The position numbers and the translations under genes are program-made. The notes under the pieces are model-generated. The model saw only the letters and a program-made list of their open reading frames with translations. It ran no database searches and was not told where the DNA came from. This document shows, one piece after another, positions 51,124-61,507 of a DNA stretch of 64,000 nucleotides (position 1 is its first letter; each line of letters begins with the position of its first letter). Origin of the DNA: Vibrio kanaloae (GTDB taxonomy: Bacteria; Pseudomonadota; Gammaproteobacteria; Enterobacterales; Vibrionaceae); NCBI RefSeq assembly GCF_024347535.1, contig NZ_AP025497.1:2542001-2606000 (forward strand), given 5' to 3'.

Positions 51124-53457
51124 CTACCTTTGGTTTAACCAACTTTTTAGGACTTCAATGTCATTCTGATATTCATTATTAATTTCATCCACCCAATCTG
51201 AAATATTCTCCCACCACGCAGGCAGATCGGGAGATTGCGCTTTCTGAGCGACTTGCTGTATGCGTTTCAGGCCAATTGAACCTGCCGCACCTTTAATCTT
51301 ATGCGCTTCAGAAACGATGCTGGCTTGATCTTTCGCGACCATGTTGGAGTTCAATATTTCCATATACTCCGGCATCATATCTTCAAACATCGCTATGCTA
51401 TCTAAAACCGGTTTCGGCCCAACAATATCAACGTAAGACTCTAGCATATCAATATCAAGCAAAGCGGTGTCAACCAATGAAATAGTAGGCGTATCCTCTG
51501 CTACTTTCTCGATAACCTCGGGAACACCTTCGATCAATTTGCTGATCACATCTTGAATAGCACGAACAGACAGTGGTTTACTGATCGCTTCATCCATGCC
51601 TTTTTGTAGGTATTCTTGCTTGTTATTTAAAACATTCGCGGTTAATGCGACCAAAGGAGGTAACTGACTGTATTTCTCTCGGTAATACTGGGCGATATCA
51701 AAGCCTGTCATGTCAGGTAATTGAATATCTAACAACACCAGATCGTAGTCTTGTGGGTTGAATACGATTTGAGCCTCTTTACCTGTCATCACCACTGTCA
51801 CTTCGTGACCTAGGCTTTCAAGTAGAGAGCGAGCCACCGTGATATTAAGTTCAATATCTTCGACCATGAAGATCTTAAGATGCGATTGCTTTCGTGGTGC
51901 TTTAATGAGTGCTTGAGTGTCGTAATTGACAGGAACTCGAATCGAAACGGTAAAGGTACTGCCAAAGCCTTCTTCACTGGTTACTTCGATGTGACCATCC
52001 ATCATGTTGATCAGCTGCTGAGATACCGCGAGGCCAATACCTGTACCCACCGCATGCAGATTATCCGTTCCAGATTTCACCTGATAATACATCGCGAAGA
52101 TCTTCTCGATTTCACTTTCAGGTATACCAATGCCGGTGTCTTCCACTTCCATAGTAATGTTAGCAAAGTCGCCATCAATATCGGCGCTAACTGTCATTAC
52201 CACACCACCATCTTTGGTGAATTTCATCGCGTTGCTGACGAGATTCCACAGCACTTGTCTCAGGCGAGTACCATCCACTTCAACCGCAGCAGGAAGGTCG
52301 GATAATCTTTCTAAATCAAACCTCAACCCTTTTTGCTCCGCCATCAATGCAGAAATACTTTCGATCTCGACAACAAAGTCTTCAAAGTTGATCGGCGTTG
52401 GGAATAACTCAAGCTTACGACGATCGAATTTGTCCATATCAATAATGTCGTTAAAAATATTACCCAGAGTCACCGCACTCACCTTGATGGTTTGCATGTG
52501 CTTGCGCTGCTCGGTAGTCAGCTGGCTATCTAATAGCATGCGGCTCAAGCCAATAATACCGTTGAGCGGCGTTCTTAACTCGTGACTAATGGTTGAAATG
52601 AACGTGGTCTTGTCCCGACTGGCTTTCTCTAGCGACTTTTGATGCTCTCTACGTTCAGTAATATCACGGCCATAGCCCACTAAGCCCAAGTGACGCCCAT
52701 CTTTGCTGTAAAAAGGCACCTTACGCAGCTCGAAATAGCTTTTTCGCCCATCAGGGTATTCTAGCCATTGGTCATAGGTCAGGGCCTGATTATCAGCAAA
52801 CACTTTCTTATCAGTTTCAACAACTTGTTGAGCGATCTCTTTGCTGTATACATCCCAAGGTGTCAAACCAACCAGATCTTTTTCTGTTTTTCCAGTGAGT
52901 TCTTCAACCGCGCGGTTACAACCTGAAAACACACCATCTTCATTACGATAGTAGATAAGGTCGGGTGAAGCGTCGATAAACGAGCGCAGGAGTGCGGTAC
53001 GTTCTGCTAATTCAAGCTGAGTTCGTTCACGCTGAAACACCTCATTTTCTAAATCCTGCATCGCTTCAGCACGTGCTTCTTCCGCTTTTTCTCGCTCTTC
53101 AATTTCTTGATTAAGCTTCTCGATATTAAGTTGTAACTGGCTATTTAGCTCTTGGTCTCGCTCACGCATATCGCCAAGCTTAGAAACCAGCTTCGCCAAT
53201 CTTTGACGAGACTCTTCCAGTTGATCAACAACCACTGAAAGAAAATAAACCGCCCATGGTGTAATGACTAAACCGAAGAAAGCAGAACGAATAATGTCGA
53301 TATCATCAACATTACCTTTGAGTGCGAGGGTTATGCCGACCTGCACAACTACGGCGAGGGCAACAAGCGCTAAGGCAAGCAAGATAGAAAAGCGGACAAT
53401 TCCCAATTTTACGAGTAGATCCACGTAATATTGAGCAAGATTTTTCATGGGTTTCAT
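51124..53457 (-). CDS. arcB: Hybrid sensor kinase ArcB
   Basis: ArcB is an inner-membrane tripartite kinase whose activity follows the quinone pool redox state. The 777-residue protein has two membrane helices (about 20-75), a coiled coil (about 78-150), a PAS domain (about 155-270), the transmitter with His292 (ISTISHELRTPLNG), a receiver (Asp in LVLLDIQLP) and a C-terminal HPt (EAHKIKGAAGSIG). Numbering matches E. coli (778 aa). Cys180 is kept, but residue 241, the second redox cysteine of E. coli, is Tyr (GRKSYFELRK). GGAG precedes the ATG. Confidence 0.98.
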   Translation of the reverse strand: MKPMKNLAQYYVDLLVKLGIVRFSILLALALVALAVVVQVGITLALKGNVDDIDIIRSAFFGLVITPWAVYFLSVVVDQLEESRQRLAKLVSKLGDMRERDQELNSQLQLNIEKLNQEIEEREKAEEARAEAMQDLENEVFQRERTQLELAERTALLRSFIDASPDLIYYRNEDGVFSGCNRAVEELTGKTEKDLVGLTPWDVYSKEIAQQVVETDKKVFADNQALTYDQWLEYPDGRKSYFELRKVPFYSKDGRHLGLVGYGRDITERREHQKSLEKASRDKTTFISTISHELRTPLNGIIGLSRMLLDSQLTTEQRKHMQTIKVSAVTLGNIFNDIIDMDKFDRRKLELFPTPINFEDFVVEIESISALMAEQKGLRFDLERLSDLPAAVEVDGTRLRQVLWNLVSNAMKFTKDGGVVMTVSADIDGDFANITMEVEDTGIGIPESEIEKIFAMYYQVKSGTDNLHAVGTGIGLAVSQQLINMMDGHIEVTSEEGFGSTFTVSIRVPVNYDTQALIKAPRKQSHLKIFMVEDIELNITVARSLLESLGHEVTVVMTGKEAQIVFNPQDYDLVLLDIQLPDMTGFDIAQYYREKYSQLPPLVALTANVLNNKQEYLQKGMDEAISKPLSVRAIQDVISKLIEGVPEVIEKVAEDTPTISLVDTALLDIDMLESYVDIVGPKPVLDSIAMFEDMMPEYMEILNSNMVAKDQASIVSEAHKIKGAAGSIGLKRIQQVAQKAQSPDLPAWWENISDWVDEINNEYQNDIEVLKSWLNQR

Positions 53458-53629
53458 TTAGCGCTCCATGCGATAAGACTAGCAGTATTCTACCTTGTTT
53501 GAAGGTAGGAGGTAAGCTAGCTACATCACATGCAGCAAGAGATCCAACGCAATATCATGGTTAATGAATCAATATAAATATTAACTAAGCCCAAATGCAC
53601 CTGTTAACAAAATCACAGAGTTTATAGGG

Positions 53630-55381
53630 TTAATGAGTTGAAGAAGGGTGCACAATCGAACGATTTCGACCCTCAGACTTAGCTTGGTAAAGCGCACTAT
53701 CTGCTAAGGCAACCGCCGACTCCATTTCGTCACCGGGCATCGGTATATAAGAGATGATACCGATGCTGACAGTGATGAATTCAGAGACTGTCGACTTCTC
53801 ATGATCCAATTCCAATTTAAGGACTTCATCATGGATACGCTGTGCCACCAGCTGAGCACCTTCGGTTGTCGTGTTTGGCAGAATAAAGCCGAACTCTTCA
53901 CCACCATAACGAGCCACGCAATCAGAAGAGCGATTGAGTACCTGCTTAAATGCCTGAGAAACTTTAATCAACGCATTATCACCTTGTTGATGTCCGTAAA
54001 AATCGTTATACCCCTTAAAAAAGTCGATATCACACAGCATAATGGTCAATGGCAACTTTTCTCGAGCATGGTAATACCACAATGCCGACAGCTGCTCATC
54101 AAAACGGCGTCGGTTCGAAACCGAAGTTAAGCTATCCATGAAACTGAGACGTTCTAGCTCAAGGTTGGCTTCTTCAAGTTTTTGCTCTGCTAGATAGCGC
54201 TCGGTAATATCACGCGCCATAATCAACACACCATTTGTACTCGATGCCGGATCCTTAAACGGTGATTTCACCACATCATACCAAGTGCACTCACCATCAC
54301 TAGAAACAACCTTATCGATATAGCGTAATGATTTGCCTTGATGAAGCACTTGGTGATCAGTATTAGAAAGGCGCATATAAATATTGTTTGGCACTACATC
54401 TTGCAAGCGCTTACCAACTAAGTCACTCACTTCAGAGATACCAAGAGCTGTAACAAACGGCTTGTTACACGCTTGGTAAACCATATTTTCGTTAAAGATA
54501 CCGATAGAGTCAGGGCTTGCTTCTAAGATATTTTGTAAAATGGTGTCACGTTGAGCAAGCGCAACCTCAGTGTCTTTTCGCTTTTCCATTTCGCCACGCA
54601 GTTTTTGCTGCATATCATGCCAATCGGTCACATCATGACTGATGGAAAGCGTACCAATCGCTTCCCCATCTTGAGAAAGTAAAACGCTTTGATAGGTTTC
54701 CAGCAAACAGCCCTTTCCATCTTGGTCTGTGGTCCATGCTCGCTCACTCACTCGGCCTTTTAGTGCATCATTGGAAACACTCAAAGTGCCCTCTTCAGGG
54801 CGACCATACCAAAATTTTTTAAACGAACGATTACTAGCGACCAACTCACCCTTCTGATTTTTCACATAGATCAACTCAGATAAAGAGTCCAAAGCAGTGC
54901 GTGCGACATTAAGCTCACGAACCTCTTGGGATAGTTCTTCATTGGTATTGTTATAAGGCGAGGCATGAATCATCCAAGCCCTTTTGCCTCTAAAAAGGAT
55001 CCTGCGACCAACCAAGTTGATCTTAAAATGCTCAAATTCAGAAAGTGTCCAAATTGAGAGTTGTTCAAATGATTGAGAGTTTATGTGATTGGCTAGGTGA
55101 TGACGGAAGCTGTTTTCACTTTCTACGGTAGGGAAACGAAAGTTAACGCCAAGCTGGCGGATGCCAAGCAACTGCATGGCTTGGCGATTGGCATATAAAA
55201 TCTCACCACTTCGAACATCAACAAAATAGAGGGGTGATGGAGTAGCAACTAGAAGTTTTTCTATATGTAACTGATAACGTGAATAAAGGTGCCAGCAGAT
55301 GAGGATAGTCAGCAATACGATAACGATATAGATGCCGTAGCCATATGCTCTATCCCACAACCAAGTCATAACCAGTTCCAT
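53630..55381 (-). CDS. Membrane-bound PAS-GGDEF diguanylate cyclase
   Basis: This 583-residue protein is predicted to make c-di-GMP. It has an N-terminal membrane helix (about 13-35), two or three PAS-like domains (about 38-400), and a GGDEF domain (about 410-575). The active motif is GGEEF (RYGGEEFGFIL), and RSSD lies five residues upstream of it, the RxxD inhibitory site, so product inhibition is likely. It is 172 bp upstream of arcB. GGAA before an internal ATG at codon 5 is a possible alternative start. Confidence 0.92.
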   Translation of the reverse strand: MELVMTWLWDRAYGYGIYIVIVLLTILICWHLYSRYQLHIEKLLVATPSPLYFVDVRSGEILYANRQAMQLLGIRQLGVNFRFPTVESENSFRHHLANHINSQSFEQLSIWTLSEFEHFKINLVGRRILFRGKRAWMIHASPYNNTNEELSQEVRELNVARTALDSLSELIYVKNQKGELVASNRSFKKFWYGRPEEGTLSVSNDALKGRVSERAWTTDQDGKGCLLETYQSVLLSQDGEAIGTLSISHDVTDWHDMQQKLRGEMEKRKDTEVALAQRDTILQNILEASPDSIGIFNENMVYQACNKPFVTALGISEVSDLVGKRLQDVVPNNIYMRLSNTDHQVLHQGKSLRYIDKVVSSDGECTWYDVVKSPFKDPASSTNGVLIMARDITERYLAEQKLEEANLELERLSFMDSLTSVSNRRRFDEQLSALWYYHAREKLPLTIMLCDIDFFKGYNDFYGHQQGDNALIKVSQAFKQVLNRSSDCVARYGGEEFGFILPNTTTEGAQLVAQRIHDEVLKLELDHEKSTVSEFITVSIGIISYIPMPGDEMESAVALADSALYQAKSEGRNRSIVHPSSTH

Positions 55382-55475
55382 TTACTCTCAATCTATACCA
55401 TCAATTCTGTAAGGGGGAAATGTTACCACTAATTATAGGGATTATCTGCTGTTACCTACTTTCTGTTCAAATCTA

Positions 55476-56429
55476 TCAATTCCCGCTGTTTAATACCGGT
55501 AATCTGTATTCAAATGCAGCGCCCGTCTCAATACCTTGGGCACCCGTCTTGTCTAACGAGCGGCCAATTTCAGTCATCGCTAGCCATCGGTTTTCACACC
55601 ATAAAGGAGAAAGCAAAGTTGGACGTCGTGCGGCAGAAGAAACTCGATGATAGACCACATGAGCAGGTGTGCGTTGGATAATTGTGCAGGCAATATCAAT
55701 GTACTCCTCCAAGGTTGGCGCCTCGAGCTTGCCAGCTTTCCACGCCTTAGCCATGGTACTGCCCTCGACAATATGCAGGCCATGCAATTTGATACCATCG
55801 GTGCCCACCGCCAATACCTTATCCAAGGTTTCAAGATTATCCGCTTTAGTCTCTTTTGGTAGACCAACAATCAGATGAGTACACACCTTGATCCCTAAAG
55901 CACGTGCACGCTGGGTGATCGTTTCATACACCGCAAAATCATGACCACGATTAATCCGCTTCAATGTTTTATCATTTGCGGTTTGTAAGCCTAGCTCAAG
56001 CCATATTTCATAGCCTTGCTCCACATAATCCGCCAGCAGTTCCAACACCGAATCTGGAACACAATCAGGTCTTGTTCCTACACACAAACCAACAATGTCA
56101 GCACCCGGAGCTCTAAGGGCTTCCTCATACATATTCTTGAGCACTTGTACTTCAGCATAAGTACTGGTGTAAGCCTGAAAATAGGCAAGGTACTTCTTAG
56201 CTCGGGCAATTTCACCCGCACGATCTTTTAACTGATCAGCAATACTTTGAATTTGAGTTTGTTCGTCGGCAAATGAAGCGACATTACAGAAAGTACACCC
56301 ACCACGGCCGATTGTTCCGTCGCGGTTTGGGCAGCTAAAGCCACCGTGCAGTGTCAGTTTGTGAACCTTTTCGCCATAACGGCGCTGAAGGTCTTGGCCG
56401 ATAGTGTTAACCAACTCGTGTAATTGCAT
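55476..56429 (-). CDS. yhcC: Radical SAM protein YhcC
   Basis: The 317-residue protein belongs to the TIGR01212 radical-SAM family. The cluster cysteines 33, 45 and 48 (CPNRDGTIGRGGCTFC) are spaced differently from the classical CxxxCxxC because of the longer loop usual in this family. Function is unknown. E. coli YhcC is 309 aa and is also found between arcB and gltB, as here, where the GGDEF gene has been placed between arcB and yhcC. It diverges from gltB. Confidence 0.92.
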   Translation of the reverse strand: MQLHELVNTIGQDLQRRYGEKVHKLTLHGGFSCPNRDGTIGRGGCTFCNVASFADEQTQIQSIADQLKDRAGEIARAKKYLAYFQAYTSTYAEVQVLKNMYEEALRAPGADIVGLCVGTRPDCVPDSVLELLADYVEQGYEIWLELGLQTANDKTLKRINRGHDFAVYETITQRARALGIKVCTHLIVGLPKETKADNLETLDKVLAVGTDGIKLHGLHIVEGSTMAKAWKAGKLEAPTLEEYIDIACTIIQRTPAHVVYHRVSSAARRPTLLSPLWCENRWLAMTEIGRSLDKTGAQGIETGAAFEYRLPVLNSGN

Positions 56430-56746
56430 ATTTTGAAAGTGCTCAAGTAAATAAGAATGAATATCAGTCTATTTCTGAAAAAAAATTACATCCCTGCAAA
56501 ATTCAACCAATTAGTTTACTCAAGGCCTTTTGCGAGCAACCTATCAAATATCAATAAACATGCAAAAATTCGGCTCTATTTGCCTAATGTTGCACATTTG
56601 TTAGACATTAAATTCAAAATAAAACGAAAAAAATGGTCTACATGGGTCAACTTTCATTGCAATTCGCCTAGACAAAATTGTAGGATACTTACACATATTG
56701 GCTATTTTTGTGTATTTACTTACAACGAAAACTTGTTAATAAGTCG
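56430..56746. other. gltB upstream region, distal part
   Basis: AT-rich. A possible promoter for gltB is TTGCAA (56657-56662), 18 bp, TAGGAT (56681-56686), giving a start near 56693 and a leader of about 265 nt. No gene is seen. Confidence 0.4.
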
Positions 56747-56882
56747 GTGATATCCATATCCCACCTATATAAACCACTAGTTTGTGGCTAAAAATAAACG
56801 GATATCACTAAGGATTGTTTTTCTCGCAATACTTTTCCTGCGAGATACGGAAAGGATTCAAACCGCCAGCATAGGCAGGTTT
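56747..56882 (+). promoter_or_regulatory. Structured leader of gltB (candidate cis-regulatory RNA)
   Basis: Four pairings occur in order. GTGATATCC (56747-56755) with GGATATCAC (56800-56808), enclosing CCAC/GTGG (56774-56777, 56784-56787). TCTCGCA (56822-56828) with TGCGAGA (56839-56845). CTTTTCC (56832-56838) with GGAAAGG (56849-56855), which overlaps the previous one in a pseudoknot order. AAACCGCC (56860-56867) with GGCAGGTTT (56874-56882), one bulged A. I know no named RNA motif for this set. Confidence 0.5.
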
Positions 56883-56959
56883 AGACCCATAAATATAAAA
56901 GGACAAGGCTGACTTTATACAAATAAGTTGCGCCTAGATTTAACTGGAAGGATGTATCT

Positions 56960-59900
56960 ATGGTAGATCAAGAGCAGAACTCACAGGGTCTGTATACTCC
57001 TGAACTGGAGCATGACGCTTGTGGTATCGGTTTTGTTGCGCATCTAAAGAATCGCAAATCTCATGATGTAGTAACTCAAGCACTCGATATGCTTGCACGT
57101 ATGGAACACCGTGGCGGCCAAGGCTGTGATCCGTGTTCTGGTGATGGTGCAGGTATCCTGCTACAGAAGCCACACGAATTCTTACTAGAAGAAGCCGTAA
57201 AACTTGGAATTAAACTGCCATCTTTTGAAAAATATGGCGTTGGTGTTGTACTTTTCCCGAAAGATGAACACAAACGTGCACAGTGTCGTGACATTCTAGA
57301 ACGCAATGCACAGCGCCTAGAGTTAGAAGTTATCGGTTACCGTGAACTTCCAACGGACAATTCAATGATTGGTGCTGACCCATTAAGCACTGAACCTCAA
57401 TTTGAACACGTATTTATCTCTGGCGGCCCTGGTACTACACCAGAAGAGCTTGAACGCAAACTGTATGTTCTACGTAACTACACGGTTCGTGTATGCCTAG
57501 AAAGCGTGTCAAACATTGGTGATGACTTCTACATCAACTCAATGTCTTACAAAACATTGGTGTACAAAGGTCAGCTAACAACAGAACAAGTTCCTCAGTA
57601 CTTCCTAGATCTGCAAAACCCAACCATGGTGACAGCTCTAGCACTAGTACACTCTCGCTTCTCTACCAATACATTCCCACGTTGGCGTCTGGCTCAACCT
57701 TTCCGTTATATCGCGCATAATGGCGAAATCAATACGGTACGCGGCAACCTAAACTGGATGAAAGCACGTGAAGCAATCCTCGAATCGGATCTGTTTACAC
57801 AAGCTGAAATCGACATGCTACTGCCTATCTGTCAGGAAGGTAGCTCGGATTCGTCAAACTTCGATATGGCACTTGAGCTACTTGTTCTTTCAGGTCGTAC
57901 TCTGCCGCATGCATTAATGATGATGATCCCTGAAGCATGGCAAGAAAACAAAAACATGGATCCAACTCGTCGTGCGTTCTACCAGTACCACGCGAACGTA
58001 ATGGAACCATGGGATGGCCCGGCATCAGTATGTTTCACCGATGGTGTTCAAGTTGGTGCAACGCTTGACCGTAATGGTCTGCGTCCTTCTCGCTACACAG
58101 TAACTAAAGACGACTTCCTAGTAATGGCGTCTGAATCTGGCGTAGTTGAAATCGCACCAGAAAACGTTGAATACCGCGGTCGTCTACAACCAGGTCGTAT
58201 TTTTGTTGCTGACCTTGAGCAAGGCCGCATTATTTCTGATGAAGAAGTAAAAGATGGTATCGCGAAAGCGCAACCTTACGAGAAATGGGTTGAAGAGAAC
58301 CTTCTGAGCTTGAAAAAGCTGCCAGATGCGAGTAACGAATCTAACCAACCTTCTCCAGAGAAACTTCTGCACAAACAACAATCGTTTGGCGTGAGCTCTG
58401 AAGAAGTAAACGAAATCATTCTACCGCTTGCGAAAACGGGCTACGAGCCACTTTCTGCAATGGGTGCCGACTGGCCGCTAGCGATTCTTTCTCACCAATC
58501 GCAGCACCTTTCAAACTACTTCAAACAGTTGTTTGCTCAAGTAACTAACCCGCCAATCGACCCGATTCGTGAGCGTATGGTTATGTCTCTGAACACCTAC
58601 CTAGGTAAAGATCAGAACCTACTTGCAGAAACACCAGAACACTGTCAAAAAGTAGAACTTGAATCGCCAGTTCTATCTAACTCTGAGTTAGAAAAACTGC
58701 GTGCAATCGATAACGATCACCTGCAATCAAAGACACTTGATATCGTATTCCAGGCAAACGGTGGTGAAGGGAAATTGGAACGTGCGTTAAAACGCATCTG
58801 CCAATATGCTGAAGATGCCGTGATTGATGGTTACTCTATCATCCTACTGACAGACCGTGCGGTTAACTCAAACCACGCCGCTATCCCAGCGATGCTGGCA
58901 GTTGGCGCGGTTCACCACCACCTAATCCGCAAAGGTTTACGTGCTAAGTGTGACATCGTGGTTGAAACGGGCGATGCTCGTGAGACACACCACTTTGCAA
59001 CGCTTATCGGGTACGGTGCAAACGCCGTAAACCCATACCTAGTTATCGAAACGATTATTGATCTGCAACGTACTAAGAAGCTCGATCCAAACGTACACCC
59101 ACGTGAGTTATTCGCGAACTACCGTAAAGGCGTTAACGGCGGTCTACTGAAGATCTTCTCTAAGATGGGGATCTCTACGCTGCAGTCTTACCACGGTGCA
59201 CAAATATTTGAAGCACTTGGTGTTAGTAAATCAGTCGTTGAAAAGTACTTCACCGGTACTGTGTCTCGTATCCAAGGTCTAACGATCGACGATATCGCAC
59301 GTGAAGTTCTGGTTCGCCACCGTGTTGGTTACCCAGCTCGTGAAATCCCAGCTCAAATTCTTGATGTTGGCGGTGTTTACCAGTGGAAGCAGCGTGGTGA
59401 GAAACACTTATTCAACCCAGAAACGATTTCTCTACTACAAGAATCAACGCGTAATAAAGATTACGGTCAGTTCAAGAAGTACGCAAAAGCCGTTGATGAC
59501 CAAGGCGACAACGCAGCCACGCTACGTAGCCAACTGGACTTCATCAAGAACCCTGCTGGCTCTATTCCTCTTGCAGAAGTAGAACCCATCGAGAACATCC
59601 TTAAGCGCTTCGCAACAGGCGCAATGAGCTTTGGTTCAATCTCGCATGAGGCTCACTCAACACTGGCAGTGGCAATGAACCGCATTGGCGCTAAATCAAA
59701 TTCAGGTGAAGGTGGTGAAGATCCCGTACGTTTCGAACGCAAAGAAAACGGTGACTGGGAACGTTCAGCAATCAAACAGGTGGCTTCTGGTCGCTTTGGT
59801 GTAACGTCTTACTACCTATCTAACGCTGATGAGCTACAAATCAAGATGGCTCAAGGTGCGAAACCGGGCGAAGGTGGTCAACTACCTGGTGATAAGGTTG

Positions 59901-61507
59901 ATGACTGGATCGGCGCAACGCGTCACTCGACTCCGGGCGTAGGTCTTATTTCTCCACCGCCACACCACGATATCTACTCAATCGAAGATTTGGCTCAGCT
60001 GATCTACGATCTGAAAAATGCGAACCGTAACGGCCGTGTCAACGTGAAGCTAGTATCGGAAGCAGGCGTTGGTACGATTGCATCGGGTGTAGCGAAGGCG
60101 AAAGCTGACGTAGTACTTATCGCAGGTTTTGATGGTGGTACGGGTGCATCTCCGATGTCTTCAATCCGTCACACTGGTCTGCCTTGGGAGCTGGGTCTAG
60201 CGGAAACGCACCAAACACTACTGAAAAACGGCCTACGTAACCGTATCGTTGTTCAGTCTGATGGTCAGATGAAAACACCACGTGACCTTGCAGTAGCAAC
60301 GTTACTTGGCGCTGAAGAATGGGGCGTAGCAACAGCAGCACTTGTTGTTGAAGGCTGTATCATGATGCGTAAGTGTCACAAGAATACATGTCCTGTTGGT
60401 ATCGCAACACAGAACAAGACTCTACGTGAACGTTTCGACGGCCGCGTAGAAGACGTAGTCACTTTCTTCCAATACATGGCTGAAGGTCTACGTGAAGTCA
60501 TGGCGGAACTTGGCTTCCGTTCTATCGATGAAATGGTTGGGCAATCTCACAAACTGAAAGTTCGTGATGACATCGGTCACTGGAAGTACAAGAACCTAGA
60601 CCTAACACCAGTTCTGCATATTGAGCATGCTCGTGCAGAAGATGGTATCTACAACCAGACACAACAAAATCACAACCTAGAGAACGTTCTAGACCGTAAG
60701 TTGATTCAAGCTGCGATTCCAGCGCTTGAGAAAGGCGAAGCCGTGAATGCGAGCTTCCCTATCATCAACACAGACCGCTCTACGGGTACCATGCTGTCGA
60801 ACGAAATCTCGAAGGTTTACAAAGACCAAGGTTTACCACAACCAATGAACGTTAAGTTCCACGGTAGCGCGGGCCAATCTTTCGGTGCATTCCTGGCGAA
60901 AGGCGTTAAGTTCGAAGTAGAAGGCGACGCGAACGATTACTGGGGTAAAGGTCTATCTGGCGGTACGTTGGTACTGTACCCAGATGCGAAATCTACGATC
61001 GTTGCTGAAGACAACATCGTTGTAGGTAACGTATGTTTCTACGGTGCGACTTCAGGTGAATCTTTCATTCGCGGTATGGCTGGCGAACGTTTCTGTGTTC
61101 GTAACTCTGGTGCGAAGGTTGTTGTTGAAGGCGTTGGTGACCACGGTTGTGAATACATGACTGGCGGTGTTGCAATTATCCTCGGCTCAACAGGTCGTAA
61201 CTTTGCTGCTGGTATGAGTGGCGGTGTGGCTTATGTTTGGGATAAAGCGGGTGACTTCGAAACCAAGCTTAACCCTGAACTGGTAGACCTAGATCCAATT
61301 GAACAAGAAGATAAAGATCTTCTACTGGATATGCTAACTAAGCATGTTGAATTCACAGGAAGTGAAGTTGCTCAGTCTTTCCTAGACAACTTTGAAGCAA
61401 GTGTTGCATCGCTAGTTAAAGTAATGCCACGCGACTACAAAGCGGTTCTTGAAAAGCGTAAAGCTGAAGCACAACAAGCACAAACGGAAGAAGTGGAGGC
61501 AGTATAA
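56960..61507 (+). CDS. gltB: Glutamate synthase (NADPH) large subunit
   Basis: GltB makes two glutamates from glutamine and 2-oxoglutarate with GltD. The 1515-residue precursor has a 20-residue propeptide before the Ntn nucleophile Cys21 (EHDACGIGFVAHL), the amidotransferase domain (about 21-450), a central domain, the FMN/2-oxoglutarate domain (about 830-1230) with the 3Fe-4S cysteines in CIMMRKCHKNTCPVG, and a C-terminal beta-helix (GXXG repeats). E. coli GltB precursor is 1517 aa. gltD overlaps it by one base. The leader is structured. Confidence 0.98.
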   Translation: MVDQEQNSQGLYTPELEHDACGIGFVAHLKNRKSHDVVTQALDMLARMEHRGGQGCDPCSGDGAGILLQKPHEFLLEEAVKLGIKLPSFEKYGVGVVLFPKDEHKRAQCRDILERNAQRLELEVIGYRELPTDNSMIGADPLSTEPQFEHVFISGGPGTTPEELERKLYVLRNYTVRVCLESVSNIGDDFYINSMSYKTLVYKGQLTTEQVPQYFLDLQNPTMVTALALVHSRFSTNTFPRWRLAQPFRYIAHNGEINTVRGNLNWMKAREAILESDLFTQAEIDMLLPICQEGSSDSSNFDMALELLVLSGRTLPHALMMMIPEAWQENKNMDPTRRAFYQYHANVMEPWDGPASVCFTDGVQVGATLDRNGLRPSRYTVTKDDFLVMASESGVVEIAPENVEYRGRLQPGRIFVADLEQGRIISDEEVKDGIAKAQPYEKWVEENLLSLKKLPDASNESNQPSPEKLLHKQQSFGVSSEEVNEIILPLAKTGYEPLSAMGADWPLAILSHQSQHLSNYFKQLFAQVTNPPIDPIRERMVMSLNTYLGKDQNLLAETPEHCQKVELESPVLSNSELEKLRAIDNDHLQSKTLDIVFQANGGEGKLERALKRICQYAEDAVIDGYSIILLTDRAVNSNHAAIPAMLAVGAVHHHLIRKGLRAKCDIVVETGDARETHHFATLIGYGANAVNPYLVIETIIDLQRTKKLDPNVHPRELFANYRKGVNGGLLKIFSKMGISTLQSYHGAQIFEALGVSKSVVEKYFTGTVSRIQGLTIDDIAREVLVRHRVGYPAREIPAQILDVGGVYQWKQRGEKHLFNPETISLLQESTRNKDYGQFKKYAKAVDDQGDNAATLRSQLDFIKNPAGSIPLAEVEPIENILKRFATGAMSFGSISHEAHSTLAVAMNRIGAKSNSGEGGEDPVRFERKENGDWERSAIKQVASGRFGVTSYYLSNADELQIKMAQGAKPGEGGQLPGDKVDDWIGATRHSTPGVGLISPPPHHDIYSIEDLAQLIYDLKNANRNGRVNVKLVSEAGVGTIASGVAKAKADVVLIAGFDGGTGASPMSSIRHTGLPWELGLAETHQTLLKNGLRNRIVVQSDGQMKTPRDLAVATLLGAEEWGVATAALVVEGCIMMRKCHKNTCPVGIATQNKTLRERFDGRVEDVVTFFQYMAEGLREVMAELGFRSIDEMVGQSHKLKVRDDIGHWKYKNLDLTPVLHIEHARAEDGIYNQTQQNHNLENVLDRKLIQAAIPALEKGEAVNASFPIINTDRSTGTMLSNEISKVYKDQGLPQPMNVKFHGSAGQSFGAFLAKGVKFEVEGDANDYWGKGLSGGTLVLYPDAKSTIVAEDNIVVGNVCFYGATSGESFIRGMAGERFCVRNSGAKVVVEGVGDHGCEYMTGGVAIILGSTGRNFAAGMSGGVAYVWDKAGDFETKLNPELVDLDPIEQEDKDLLLDMLTKHVEFTGSEVAQSFLDNFEASVASLVKVMPRDYKAVLEKRKAEAQQAQTEEVEAV

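Noticed and set aside
52130..52585. 151-codon plus-strand ORF inside arcB
   Set aside because: Antisense shadow of the ArcB kinase domain, no ribosome site.
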